Program-made: the position numbers and the translations under genes
Part shown: piece by piece, positions 1-8,408 of the stretch
How positions within the stretch are numbered: position 1 is the stretch's first letter
How the letters are laid out: every line of letters starts with the position of its first letter
Notes under the pieces: model-generated
The model's database searches: none
Told to the model about the DNA's origin: nothing
Seen by the model: the letters and a program-made list of their open reading frames with translations, nothing else
DNA from: Cognaticolwellia beringensis
Lineage (GTDB): Bacteria; Pseudomonadota; Gammaproteobacteria; Enterobacterales; Alteromonadaceae
Reading direction: 5' to 3'
Assembly: GCF_002076895.1 (NCBI RefSeq)
Contig: NZ_CP020465.1
Span: 2,604,001 to 2,668,000, forward strand
DNA: 64,000 bases

Positions 1-74
1 TTTTAGCTTGTGATGACTCTGGCTTTATTACCGGACAAAATATCGCTGTTAATGGTGGCATGGCCTTTATTTAA
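1..74 (+). CDS. Short-chain dehydrogenase, C-terminal end only (partial)
   Basis: The window opens inside a gene. Reading from base 3 gives 23 residues ending in GFITGQNIAVNGGMAFI and a TAA stop at 72-74. The segment D-x-G-F-I-T-G-Q-x-I-x-V-x-G-G is the usual C-terminal cofactor-loop and strand signature of classical SDRs. Eleven bases separate this stop from the next ATG, so it is probably in one operon with the steroid genes that follow. Substrate cannot be told from the fragment. Confidence 0.75.
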   Translation, partial: LACDDSGFITGQNIAVNGGMAFI

Positions 75-84
75 GGAAGTAACA

Positions 85-723
85 ATGAGTAAATCAACTT
101 CAATGAGCCTTGAACAGCGTATTGATAGATTAGAATCTATTGAAGCAATTCGTCAGTTGGCCGGTAAATACTCCTTATCATTAGATATGCGAGATATTGA
201 CGCCCATGTGGGTTTATTTGCCCCTGATGTCCGTGTTGGAGGTGGCAAAACTGGACGTGCGCATTTAAAAGCATGGGTCGATTCAACCTTACGAGATCAG
301 TTCACGGGTACCTCGCATCATCTCGGACAACATATTATTGAAATGGTTGATGAAGATCATGCCATTGGTGTTGTTTACTCTAAAAATGAACATGAAACAG
401 GCCCCGAATGGGTGCTAATGCAAATGTTGTATTGGGATGATTATGAGCGAGTTGATGGTGTTTGGTATTTCCGCCGTCGCTTGCCTTGTTATTGGTATGC
501 CAGTGATATTAATGCTGCGCCGATTGGTGATATGAAAATGCGCTGGCCGGGTCGCGAACCTTACACTGGTACTTTTCATGATTTATTCCCATCATGGCAG
601 GCATTTTGGCAGAACAGACCTAACGCAGATGAATTACCAGAAGTTGCCGCTCCTGCACCACTTGAGCACTTTCTTCGAACTATGCGTGGTGACACGCCAG
701 CGCCTAGAATTCGCGTTCGATGA
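85..723 (+). CDS. SnoaL-like (NTF2-fold) protein
   Basis: 212-residue protein starting at the ATG after an AAGGAA Shine-Dalgarno. An upstream in-frame ATG at base 10 lies inside the preceding SDR gene and was rejected. The first 140 residues read like the SnoaL_4/NTF2 fold: an N-terminal helix with ESIEAIRQLAGKYSLSLDMRD, then a strand with LFAPDVRVGG and a late WYFRRR strand. The fold is used by ketosteroid isomerases, dehydratases and ring-hydroxylating dioxygenase small subunits. The C-terminal ~70 residues, rich in Trp and Pro, are an extension I do not recognise. It lies 23 bases before an acyl-CoA ligase gene, suggesting a role in steroid side-chain or ring processing; the reaction is unknown. 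Confidence 0.8.
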   Translation: MSKSTSMSLEQRIDRLESIEAIRQLAGKYSLSLDMRDIDAHVGLFAPDVRVGGGKTGRAHLKAWVDSTLRDQFTGTSHHLGQHIIEMVDEDHAIGVVYSKNEHETGPEWVLMQMLYWDDYERVDGVWYFRRRLPCYWYASDINAAPIGDMKMRWPGREPYTGTFHDLFPSWQAFWQNRPNADELPEVAAPAPLEHFLRTMRGDTPAPRIRVR

Positions 724-746
724 TATAGAAAATAGGAGTATACACC

Positions 747-2609
747 TTGGATAATACCACAATCCCCTATGCAGGTAGTCTTGATAACGCACCCGTATCA
801 AGAGCCGCAAGTCAAGAAAAAATGGACGCACGTGCTATTGCATCTCGTTCAGTTAGTCCCTCGCAAAAATACAGTATTGCAGATCGCTTAGAAGAAAAAG
901 CGCACAGCCAAGGTGATGCTCCTTTCTTGGTTTACCAAGGAAAAACCTTTAGTTATGGCGAAGTTAATGCTCAGGCCAATAAATTTGCCAAAGCTATACA
1001 AGCCCGTGGATTAATGGAAGGTGACTCATGTGCCATGGCATTTGAAAACCGTCCTGAATTTTTCTTTACTTGGTTTGCTTTAACCAAATTAGGTGTCGTG
1101 GTGGCATTTATCAACTCACAAGTACAAGGTAATGTGCTAGTACATGCCATTAACACTACCGGCAGTGATGTGGTTATTGTTGGTGAAGAATGTATTGAGC
1201 GTTTTATTGAAACACCAGAGCTAGTAAACAAAAAAATATGGTTAGTGGCTGATGCTGAATTAACCGAAAAGCCACCCTTGCCTAGCTGGATTGATAATAC
1301 TTTTGACGCTGATGTCGCAGCCCAAAATGGCGAAAGCTGTTCAATGGCTCGTGGCGCAACCGATGGTGAAACACCGACATTACTGATTTTTACATCGGGC
1401 ACAACTGGGCTGCCTAAGGCGGCTATTTATAGTCATATGCGCTGGTTAACTTCTGGTGATGTTATGGTTGAAACAGTTTCAGTTACCCCAGATGATGTAT
1501 TTTATTGTTGCCTGCCGTTATATCACGGTGCAGCAGCTACCTCGGTTACTTCAACAGCGCTTGCTGCAGGGGCAAGTATCGTTGTTAGACGTAAATTTAG
1601 TGTCAGAAACTTTTGGCCTGATATTCAAAAATATAACATCACCATATGCCAATACATTGGTGAAATTTGTCGTTACTTATTAAATTATGCTGAAGCGACC
1701 GATAACAAGCCTAAAGATCATAAATTACGTTGCATGTTAGGTGCTGGCTTAACAGAAACTAGCTGGCGTCGTTGGATTGAATATTTCGGAGAAATGGATA
1801 TTCTTGAAGGTTGGGGCTCTACTGAAGCGAATACCAACCTACTCAACTTAGATAACCATATTGGCTCTTGTGGCCGAGTACCTCGTTGGGATAGAACCAA
1901 CTTTAAACTGGTGAAATTCGACACAGAAACCGAAACGCATGTCAAAGACGAAAAAGGCCATTATATTTTATGTCAGCCGGGCGAAGTAGGCGAAGGCCTA
2001 GGTATGATTATCAATCACCCTGACTTTGGTGGTGGTCGATTTGAAGGCTATACCTCTAAAGAAGGTACTGAGCAAAAAATTATTCGCAATGTATTTCAAG
2101 AGGGCGATTCTTACTGGCGTTCAGGCGATTTGCTACGTTATGACGAAAATGGTTATTTCTATTTTGTTGATCGTATTGGTGATACATATCGCTGGAAAAG
2201 TGAAAATGTTTCTTCACAAGAAGTAGCGACTGCACTCGCTGAATATGAAGGTGCTGAACTGATGAATATTTATGGTGTTCAAGTGCCTGAACATGAAGGA
2301 CGTGCAGGTATGGCCGCTATTGTGATGCAAGAAGGTTGTCAGTTTGACCCTGTTGCATTTTATGAGCTTACAACCGCTAAAGTGCCCAATTATGCCGCAC
2401 CACAATTTGTCCGTGTTAGTAAAGCCGCAGATATGACCTCAACTTTTAAACTGCGTAAAGTGGATTTACAAAAGCAAGGTTATGATCCTGTTGCTTGTGG
2501 TGAACCAATTTTTGTTCGAAATGATAAATTAGGTTGTTACCTCGCTTATAGCGATAGTGTTTTACAAGCAACGGGCTTTCCACCGTTTTCTACAGCTGAG
2601 GAAAAATAA
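747..2609 (+). CDS. FATP-type (very-long-chain/bile-acid-like) acyl-CoA synthetase
   Basis: 620-residue AMP-forming acyl-CoA ligase. The start is TTG, placed 7 bases after AGGAG at 735-739. The ATP/AMP P-loop LLIFTSGTTGLPKAA lies near residue 215. The C-terminal DRIGDTYRWKSENVSSQEV near residue 475 is the variant typical of the FATP/SLC27 branch, to which very-long-chain and bile-acid CoA ligases belong, rather than of FadD proper. It should activate a bulky carboxylic acid, such as a steroid side-chain acid or a C/D-ring acid, to its CoA thioester with ATP. It overlaps the next gene by one base (TAATG). The exact steroid substrate is inferred from context. Confidence 0.88.
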   Translation: MDNTTIPYAGSLDNAPVSRAASQEKMDARAIASRSVSPSQKYSIADRLEEKAHSQGDAPFLVYQGKTFSYGEVNAQANKFAKAIQARGLMEGDSCAMAFENRPEFFFTWFALTKLGVVVAFINSQVQGNVLVHAINTTGSDVVIVGEECIERFIETPELVNKKIWLVADAELTEKPPLPSWIDNTFDADVAAQNGESCSMARGATDGETPTLLIFTSGTTGLPKAAIYSHMRWLTSGDVMVETVSVTPDDVFYCCLPLYHGAAATSVTSTALAAGASIVVRRKFSVRNFWPDIQKYNITICQYIGEICRYLLNYAEATDNKPKDHKLRCMLGAGLTETSWRRWIEYFGEMDILEGWGSTEANTNLLNLDNHIGSCGRVPRWDRTNFKLVKFDTETETHVKDEKGHYILCQPGEVGEGLGMIINHPDFGGGRFEGYTSKEGTEQKIIRNVFQEGDSYWRSGDLLRYDENGYFYFVDRIGDTYRWKSENVSSQEVATALAEYEGAELMNIYGVQVPEHEGRAGMAAIVMQEGCQFDPVAFYELTTAKVPNYAAPQFVRVSKAADMTSTFKLRKVDLQKQGYDPVACGEPIFVRNDKLGCYLAYSDSVLQATGFPPFSTAEEK

Positions 2610-3820
2610 TGGGATTAGCAGGAAATGCCGCTATTGTTGGTGCGGCGCAATACAAACCCGAAAAATACCAAACTGCGCCACAAATGTTTCATTTGGAACA
2701 AGTGGCTGACTTAGCGCATAAAGCGTTACTTGATGCTGGACTTCATAAAGACGACTTAGATGGACTTTGTATCAATGGTCCGCACTTTCATGAAGCGTCA
2801 GTGTTTGTACCCGCCATGGCGGCAGAATACTTAGGTATTGAAGTTAACTTCGCTGAAGTGGTTGATTTAGGTGGCTGTACCGCTGTTGCTCAGATTTGGC
2901 GCGCAGCAGCCGCCATAGAAATGGGCTTATGTCAGGCAGTGTTGTGTGTAATACCAGCAAGAATGGCGCCGCTAGCACCTAATGAAGACCCCGCATGGAT
3001 GATGCAAGCGATGCGTTATGGTGGTCATAGTACTGCTTTTGGTGCACCAGAAGCCGAGTTTGATTTACCTTATGGCCATATGGGACAAAATACTGGCTAT
3101 GCCATGATTGCTCAGCGATACGCTCAACAATATGGTTATGACCAATCTGCAATGGCTAAAATTGCCGTAGATCAACGCTTTAATGCCCAATATCACAAAG
3201 ACGCGATATTTCGAGGCAAAGAGCTGACCATTGAAGAAGTCTTAGCTTCTAAATTAGTGGCTGATCCATTACATGTACTTGAAATTGTGATGCCGGTAGC
3301 TGGTGGCGCAGCCGTTATTGTTGCTTCTAAAGAATTAGCAGCAAAAGCGAAGAAACGTCCTGCTTTTGTTACAGGCTTTGGTGAACGTTTATCATTTAAG
3401 TCACCAACTTATGCAAAAGAGATGACAGTAACACCCGTAGCAGAAGCGGCAAAACGTGCTTTTGCCATGGCTGGTTTAACACCGCAAGATATCCACGCGA
3501 CGCAAATTTATGATTGCTACACGATCACGGTGTTGTTATCACTTGAAGACGCAGGCTTTGTCCCTAAAGGGGAAGGTCAACGTTTTATTAAAGAGCATAA
3601 CTTAACCTTCAAAGGCGACTTCCCAATGAATACCCATGGGGGGCAACTAAGTTTTGGCCAAGCGGCATCTGCAGGCGGATTTTCGCAGGTAATTGAAGCG
3701 TTTGATCAAATTTCTAACTCTGCTGATGAGCGCCAACTGAAAGGCTGTGACAATGTATTTGTTACTGGCACTGGTGGTGTGATGAGTGAGCAGGGTGCAT
3801 TGATATTGCAAGGGGGTTAG
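2609..3820 (+). CDS. Lipid-transfer-protein-type thiolase / steroid side-chain aldolase
   Basis: 403-residue member of the thiolase superfamily, SCP-x/Ltp branch. GGCTAVAQIWRAAAAIEMG near residue 90 is the usual nucleophile helix. YDCYTITVLLSLEDAGF near residue 300 and NTHGGQLSFGQ near residue 345 are typical Ltp motifs. The classical C-terminal thiolase cysteine loop is replaced by VTGTGGVMSEQGALIL. In actinobacteria and in Pseudomonas such proteins (Ltp2, Sal) catalyse retro-aldol cleavage of side-chain hydroxyacyl-CoAs and need a DUF35 partner. The next gene encodes a DUF35 domain, which fits that role. The gene is translationally coupled to the ligase upstream and separated by one base from the DUF35 gene. 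Confidence 0.86.
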   Translation: MGLAGNAAIVGAAQYKPEKYQTAPQMFHLEQVADLAHKALLDAGLHKDDLDGLCINGPHFHEASVFVPAMAAEYLGIEVNFAEVVDLGGCTAVAQIWRAAAAIEMGLCQAVLCVIPARMAPLAPNEDPAWMMQAMRYGGHSTAFGAPEAEFDLPYGHMGQNTGYAMIAQRYAQQYGYDQSAMAKIAVDQRFNAQYHKDAIFRGKELTIEEVLASKLVADPLHVLEIVMPVAGGAAVIVASKELAAKAKKRPAFVTGFGERLSFKSPTYAKEMTVTPVAEAAKRAFAMAGLTPQDIHATQIYDCYTITVLLSLEDAGFVPKGEGQRFIKEHNLTFKGDFPMNTHGGQLSFGQAASAGGFSQVIEAFDQISNSADERQLKGCDNVFVTGTGGVMSEQGALILQGG

Positions 3821-3821
3821 C

Positions 3822-4757
3822 ATGGCAACTTTAAAACCAATGCCGTTAGCAACAAAAATTTCAGCGCCATTTTGGCAGGCACTGAAAGAAGAACAATTAA
3901 AAATTCAGCAATGTAATCAATGTAATGGTTGGGTATTCTTCCCACGCAATCACTGTAGCCATTGTTTGGCACATGATCTTGAGTGGCAGCAAGTCAGTGG
4001 TGAAGGTACGTTATATTCATACACACTTACTCGTATTCCAACCATGCCTGAATTTAGTGATGAAATGCCACAAGCACTTGCGGTGGTTGAATTAGCAGAA
4101 GGTGTGCGCATTAATACCACCTTAATCGATGTTGCAGAAGCCGATATTAACATTGGCATGGCGGTTAAGCCGGTGTTTGATAAAGTCACCCCTGATGGTG
4201 ATACTTTATTGCGCTTTACCTCAATAAATAATGCCGGTGGCGTACGTGAGTATGTAGATCCATTAAAAGGTCTTGAACAAAACGCAAAGGGACAAGTGCA
4301 AGTGCCAGTCAGTAATCTTGCTGCGCTTTATGCCCTTGCAGATAATAAGTTTACCCAGTGGAGTAATACGGTGCTTGTTGATCAGGACTTGATCAACGCT
4401 TTTGCTGAGTTATCCGGGGATGATTATTGGTTACACACAGACCCAGAACGAGCTAAAAAAGACAGTCCATTTAAAACCACGATTGCTCATGGCTCTTTAG
4501 TACAGGTATTACAGTCTAGATTAACTATTGCGTTGCCTTTTGAAATCACGGGCTTTGGGACCATGGTTAACTACGGCTCTAATCGCTTACGATTTCCTGC
4601 TCCAGTGCCCGTAGGCTCAACCATACATGGCCGTAGTAAAGTAAAAGATATCAGTGTCAGCCATAAAGGTGTGCAATTAACCCTTGAAATGAATATTCAT
4701 GTAGTGGGTAATGAAAAACCTAGCGTGATTAATGATTTAGTGATCCTTTACCGCTAA
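3822..4757 (+). CDS. DUF35 OB-fold/Zn-ribbon fused to MaoC hydratase domain (ChsH2-like, reversed order)
   Basis: 311 residues with two domains. Residues 15-150 form a DUF35 protein: a zinc ribbon with Cys31, Cys34, Cys45 and Cys48, then an OB fold (GEGTLYSYTLTRIP). Residues about 165-311 form a hot-dog MaoC hydratase with FAELSGDDYWLHTDPERA, which carries the Asp/His dyad of R-specific enoyl-CoA hydratases, and TTIAHGSL. In actinobacterial ChsH2 the MaoC part is N-terminal and DUF35 C-terminal; here the order is reversed. The likely role is hydration of a steroid side-chain enoyl-CoA, with the DUF35 part docking to the neighbouring Ltp-type aldolase. AGGGGG precedes the ATG. A hairpin follows the gene. 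Confidence 0.85.
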   Translation: MATLKPMPLATKISAPFWQALKEEQLKIQQCNQCNGWVFFPRNHCSHCLAHDLEWQQVSGEGTLYSYTLTRIPTMPEFSDEMPQALAVVELAEGVRINTTLIDVAEADINIGMAVKPVFDKVTPDGDTLLRFTSINNAGGVREYVDPLKGLEQNAKGQVQVPVSNLAALYALADNKFTQWSNTVLVDQDLINAFAELSGDDYWLHTDPERAKKDSPFKTTIAHGSLVQVLQSRLTIALPFEITGFGTMVNYGSNRLRFPAPVPVGSTIHGRSKVKDISVSHKGVQLTLEMNIHVVGNEKPSVINDLVILYR

Positions 4758-4776
4758 AAAATCCCGATCAAACTTA

Positions 4777-4809
4777 CAGCCGTTTAACATCCAAAATGTT
4801 AAGCGGCTG
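4777..4809 (+). terminator. Hairpin after the side-chain gene block
   Basis: A 14-bp stem (CAGCCGTTTAACAT paired with ATGTTAAGCGGCTG, one G-U pair) with a 5-base loop lies 20 bases after the stop of the DUF35-MaoC gene. There is no strong T-run directly behind it, so termination may be partial. Confidence 0.5.
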
Positions 4810-4861
4810 ACTTCTCTATAGTTTTAACCTCCTGATTTATAACTTTTTTAATCCTTATTGT

Positions 4862-4884
4862 TTTTAGTCTTAACGGACGATGAA
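4862..4884 (+). promoter_or_regulatory. Operator-like site 1 (TTTAGTC-N6-GACGATGA)
   Basis: AGTCttaacgGACGATGA ends 57 bases before the hsaC ATG. A GATAAT at 4903-4908 could be the -10 element, which would put the site at or over the -35 region. The same sequence recurs before other steroid units in the window. Confidence 0.65.
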
Positions 4885-4940
4885 GCGCTTGCTCTTTGCT
4901 TTGATAATGAACCTAATCACAAATTTGTATGAGAGGGTTT

Positions 4941-5831
4941 ATGGATATTCGCGCACTGGGTTATTTTGTTGCACAGACTGATAACACACAAGAATGGAAA
5001 GACTACGCTGAACAGGTATTGGGGATGATGACATCTCCAACCGATGAAGGGGGACTTTACATTAAGATGGATGAGCGACCGTTTCGTATGCTTATCGTGC
5101 CTGGTAATGAAAAGCGTTATCTCGCCTCTGGTTGGGAGTTATCGAATCAAGGCGCTTTCAACGACGCTAAACAAACCTTAAAAGATAAAAATGTAAGCTT
5201 TGAAGAAGCTGATCAAGCAACTTGCCAGTTACGTGGCGTACAAGCGATGTTAGTGGTGAATGATCCTTCGGGCAATCGCCATGAACTTTATTGGGGCCAT
5301 GTCTCTGATTGCCAACCTTTTGTTTCACCACAAGGTGTACCAAATTTTGTCACCGGTGATATGGGGCTAGGTCATACCGTTTTACCTGCGCCGAACTTTG
5401 ATGAAACTTATCAGTTTTTGCAAGACGTGCTGGGTTTTGAATTATCAGACCTTTTTAACTTTAAACCGGCACCTGATGCTCCGCCAGTACGTATTTACTT
5501 CTTACATTGTGCTAATGCGCGTCACCACAGTTTAGCGATTGCTGAATTCCCAGTGCCAAGTGGTTGTGTACACGCCATGGTAGAGGTTGAGAGTATGACT
5601 GAAGTTGGCCGTGCTCATGACAGACAACAACAACAGGGTGTCGATCTGTCGGCTACTTTAGGCCAACATTTAAACGATAAAATGATTTCTTTTTACATGA
5701 AAACCCCATCTGGCTTTGATTTAGAGTATGGCTATGATGGCCTTCAAGTTGATAATTGGGAAGAGCATTGCGCTTTTGAGTTTAGTCGCGTGAGCCTTTG
5801 GGGCCATGATTTTTCAGTAGGACAAAAATAA
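4941..5831 (+). CDS. hsaC: Extradiol ring-cleavage dioxygenase, 3,4-DHSA type
   Basis: 296-residue type I extradiol dioxygenase (BphC/HsaC/TesB family) with two vicinal-oxygen-chelate modules. Fe(II) ligands are visible at His145 (GLGH), His211 (CVHAMVEV) and Glu262 (FDLEYGYDG), matching His146/His210/Glu260 of BphC. His196 matches the catalytic His195. The start MDIRALGYF aligns with the HsaC N-terminus, so the ATG at 4941 is chosen over the in-frame ATG at 4929, which lies within the likely GAGAGGG ribosome site. In steroid catabolism the enzyme performs meta cleavage of the aromatised A ring of 3,4-dihydroxy-9,10-secoandrosta-1,3,5(10)-triene-9,17-dione. It heads the operon with ipdAB and follows operator-like site 1. 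The steroid assignment over biphenyl rests on its neighbours. Confidence 0.9.
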   Translation: MDIRALGYFVAQTDNTQEWKDYAEQVLGMMTSPTDEGGLYIKMDERPFRMLIVPGNEKRYLASGWELSNQGAFNDAKQTLKDKNVSFEEADQATCQLRGVQAMLVVNDPSGNRHELYWGHVSDCQPFVSPQGVPNFVTGDMGLGHTVLPAPNFDETYQFLQDVLGFELSDLFNFKPAPDAPPVRIYFLHCANARHHSLAIAEFPVPSGCVHAMVEVESMTEVGRAHDRQQQQGVDLSATLGQHLNDKMISFYMKTPSGFDLEYGYDGLQVDNWEEHCAFEFSRVSLWGHDFSVGQK

Positions 5832-6707
5832 ATGAACAAATTAAAAACTGCAACTGAGATGGTTGCTGAATTACGTGACGGCATGACAATCGGTATTGGT
5901 GGTTGGGGACCTCGTCGCAAGCCAATGGCATTAATTCGTGAGATTGTACGTTCTGACTTAAAAGATTTAACTATTGTCTGCTACGGCGGCGCAGATGTTG
6001 GAATGTTATGTGCTGCAGGTAAAGTTAAAAAATTAATCTTTGCTTTTGTATCGCTTGATTTTATCCCATTAGAGCCTTTCTTTCGCAAAGCGCGTGAGCA
6101 AGGTGAATTAGAGCTAATGGAAATTGATGAGGGCATGTTATTGCTCGGTCTTCGTGCCGCAGCTTGGGGATGTCCTTTTATTCCGACACAAGTGGGTTTA
6201 GGTACCGACGTACTTAAACATAACCCTGACTTAAAAGTTGTTGATAGCCCTTATGATGATAAAGAGTGGGTAGCAATGCCGGCCATTAAGCTTGATGCTG
6301 CACTTGTTCATGTTGACCATGCCGATGAACGTGGCGTATGTCAGATTTCTGCACCTGATCATCACATGGATGATTGGTTTGTTCGGGCGGCGAAGAAAAG
6401 CTATGTCAGCTGTGATGAATTGGTGACTAGTGATCACTTTAATAGCCCAGAAGCAGCACGTCAGGTATTTTGGGAACGTAGTTTAACGACTGCAGTTTGT
6501 CACTTACCTGGTGGCGCGCATCCAACCAGTTGTGCTCCTTTCAATGGTATTGATAATAAGCATTTCTTGCATTACAACAAATGTGCGAAAGAGGGGGGTT
6601 TTAGTGCCTACAGTGATGAGTTTATCAATGGTAAAACAGAGCAAGAATATCAAGAACTTCTTGGCGGTCTTGCTGCTATCCGTGCTATCCCACAAACGAC
6701 TTATTAA
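5832..6707 (+). CDS. ipdA: Ring C hydrolase, CoA-transferase-fold alpha subunit
   Basis: 291-residue class I CoA-transferase-fold subunit that starts directly after the hsaC stop. GIGGWGPRRKPMALIREIVRS at residues 21-41 and LMEIDEGMLLLGLRAAAW (Glu100) match IpdA rather than true CoA transferases; Glu100 corresponds to the catalytic Glu105 described for mycobacterial IpdA. IpdAB is not a transferase: it hydrolytically opens the last ring (COCHEA-CoA) in steroid C/D-ring degradation. In Comamonas the pair is called ScdL1L2. The gene sits 14 bases before ipdB. Confidence 0.92.
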   Translation: MNKLKTATEMVAELRDGMTIGIGGWGPRRKPMALIREIVRSDLKDLTIVCYGGADVGMLCAAGKVKKLIFAFVSLDFIPLEPFFRKAREQGELELMEIDEGMLLLGLRAAAWGCPFIPTQVGLGTDVLKHNPDLKVVDSPYDDKEWVAMPAIKLDAALVHVDHADERGVCQISAPDHHMDDWFVRAAKKSYVSCDELVTSDHFNSPEAARQVFWERSLTTAVCHLPGGAHPTSCAPFNGIDNKHFLHYNKCAKEGGFSAYSDEFINGKTEQEYQELLGGLAAIRAIPQTTY

Positions 6708-6721
6708 GGCAGGACATTAAA

Positions 6722-7537
6722 ATGACAACTCAGTACAGCTTGGCAGAATTAATGATTTGTGCCGCATCAACAGCTTTTGATAACGACGGTGAAGTGTTAG
6801 CAACCGGCATTGGGGTAATCCCACGTTTAGCTGCAACGTTATCAATGAGCACAAAAAATCCTGATCTGATGATGACTGATTCAGAAGCATACTTACTTAG
6901 TGAGCCAAATCCTATTGGTCCACGCAGTGATGACTTTGTTCAGCGCAACGAAACATGGATGGGTTTTTCTCGTATTTTCGACAACGTTTGGAGCCGTAAG
7001 CGCCATGCGATGATCGGTCCAACACAAATTGATCAATTTGGTCAAAGTAACATTTCAGCATTGGGCAGTGATTACGATAAACCTAAAATCCAAATGTTGG
7101 GTGTTCGTGGTTTACCGGGTAACTCGATCAGCCATGCTAACTCATTCTTTGTCCCTAGCCATAACAAACGTGTATTTGTGGCCAATGAGTGTGATGTGGT
7201 TTGTTCTATTGGTTATAACCCTGAGCGTTTGCCTAAAGGTTATCAGTTAGATGAAGTCGATATTCGTCTCGTGATCACTGACATTTGTGTTATGGATTGG
7301 CAAGGACCAAATCATCAACTACGTTTAGTTAGCCTGCACCCTGGTGTTAGTGTTGATGAAGTGATTGAAAAAACAGGTTTTGCTATTCATGTTGAAGACA
7401 ATACACCGACTACGGCTGCGCCAACTGATGAACAATTAGCCATAATCGCAAAGTTTGACCCACATAATATTCGTGCTAAACAACTTAAAGATAACCCTCC
7501 AGGTGTTCGTGCTGCGGCGGTTACTGAGGATTCATAA
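6722..7537 (+). CDS. ipdB: Ring C hydrolase, CoA-transferase-fold beta subunit
   Basis: 271-residue partner of IpdA. TGIGVIPRLAATLSMSTKNPDLMMTDSE at residues 29-56 is the beta-subunit N-terminal region, and GPTQIDQFGQSN near residue 100 and VRGLPGNSISHANSFF near 135 are typical of IpdB. The motif where true transferases carry their CoA-binding glutamate is replaced in this family. It acts with IpdA on the ring-opened C/D intermediate to give a linear CoA thioester. The stop overlaps the ATG of the next gene by one base, indicating translational coupling. Confidence 0.92.
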   Translation: MTTQYSLAELMICAASTAFDNDGEVLATGIGVIPRLAATLSMSTKNPDLMMTDSEAYLLSEPNPIGPRSDDFVQRNETWMGFSRIFDNVWSRKRHAMIGPTQIDQFGQSNISALGSDYDKPKIQMLGVRGLPGNSISHANSFFVPSHNKRVFVANECDVVCSIGYNPERLPKGYQLDEVDIRLVITDICVMDWQGPNHQLRLVSLHPGVSVDEVIEKTGFAIHVEDNTPTTAAPTDEQLAIIAKFDPHNIRAKQLKDNPPGVRAAAVTEDS

Positions 7538-8403
7538 TGAGTGAAGTTCAAACCATTGACGATGTTGTATTGTATGAAGTACGTGACAATATTGCCATAG
7601 TGACTATGGATCGTCCTGAATATAACAATGCGCAAAACTCTCAAATGACCTATGCGCTTGATAAAGCATTTCAACTAGCCACCAACGATGACGAAGTTAA
7701 AGTGATTATACTTGCCGGTAATGGTAAGCACTTTTCTGCTGGTCATGATATTGGTACGCCAGGCCGCGATGTTGATAAAACATTCGAACGTACGCAACTT
7801 TGGTACGATCATGTTAATAAACCTGGCGGTGAGTTTTTATATGCTCGTGAGCAAGAAGTGTATTTAGGTATGTGCCGCCGCTGGCGTGATCTGCCTAAAC
7901 CTACTATCGCCATGGTGCAAGGTGCTTGTGTTGCTGGTGGTTTAATGCTCGCTTGGGTGTGTGATTTAATCATCGCAGATGACAAAGCATTTTTCTCCGA
8001 TCCGGTTGTTCGTATGGGCATTCCTGGTGTTGAATACTTTGCTCATGTGCATGAATTAAACCCTCGTATTGCGAAAGAATTTTTATTCACTGGCGATCGT
8101 ATGCCAGCTGAACGTGCTTATCAGATGGGCATGGTTAACCGTGTTGTACCCGCTGCAAGTTTACGTGAAGAAACTTTCAATATGGCAGAGCGTATTGCGC
8201 AAATGCCAAGAATGGGTTTGCAATTAACTAAACAAGTAATTAATAACGCTGAAGACTTAATGGGTAAACGCTCGACCATGGATATGGCTTTTGGCCTACA
8301 TCATTTTGCCCATGTCCATAACGAAGCTATTTCTGGCGATCGCTTAGGTGGTTTTGATGCCAAAGCTATGGTTAAAGCCAATAAGTCAGCAGCAAAGGAA
8401 TAA
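7537..8403 (+). CDS. echA20: Crotonase-family ring D hydrolase
   Basis: 288-residue crotonase. The oxyanion-hole motifs are HFSAGHDIGTPGRD near residue 65 and VQGACVAGGLMLAWVCDLIIADD near residue 125. An insertion between them (DHVNKPGGEFLYAREQEVYLGMCRRWRD) is longer than in ordinary enoyl-CoA hydratases and is characteristic of EchA20/ScdY. EchA20 hydrolyses ring D of the bicyclic CoA intermediate before IpdAB opens ring C. The position directly after ipdB supports this. Specific substrate use is taken from the family, not shown by the sequence. Confidence 0.88.
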   Translation: MSEVQTIDDVVLYEVRDNIAIVTMDRPEYNNAQNSQMTYALDKAFQLATNDDEVKVIILAGNGKHFSAGHDIGTPGRDVDKTFERTQLWYDHVNKPGGEFLYAREQEVYLGMCRRWRDLPKPTIAMVQGACVAGGLMLAWVCDLIIADDKAFFSDPVVRMGIPGVEYFAHVHELNPRIAKEFLFTGDRMPAERAYQMGMVNRVVPAASLREETFNMAERIAQMPRMGLQLTKQVINNAEDLMGKRSTMDMAFGLHHFAHVHNEAISGDRLGGFDAKAMVKANKSAAKE

Positions 8404-8408
8404 TAACT

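Noticed and set aside
5832..7537. Annotation of the pair as a 3-oxoacid CoA-transferase
   Set aside because: The motifs and the neighbours (hsaC, echA20, ipdC) match IpdAB, a hydrolase with this fold, rather than a succinyl-CoA transferase.
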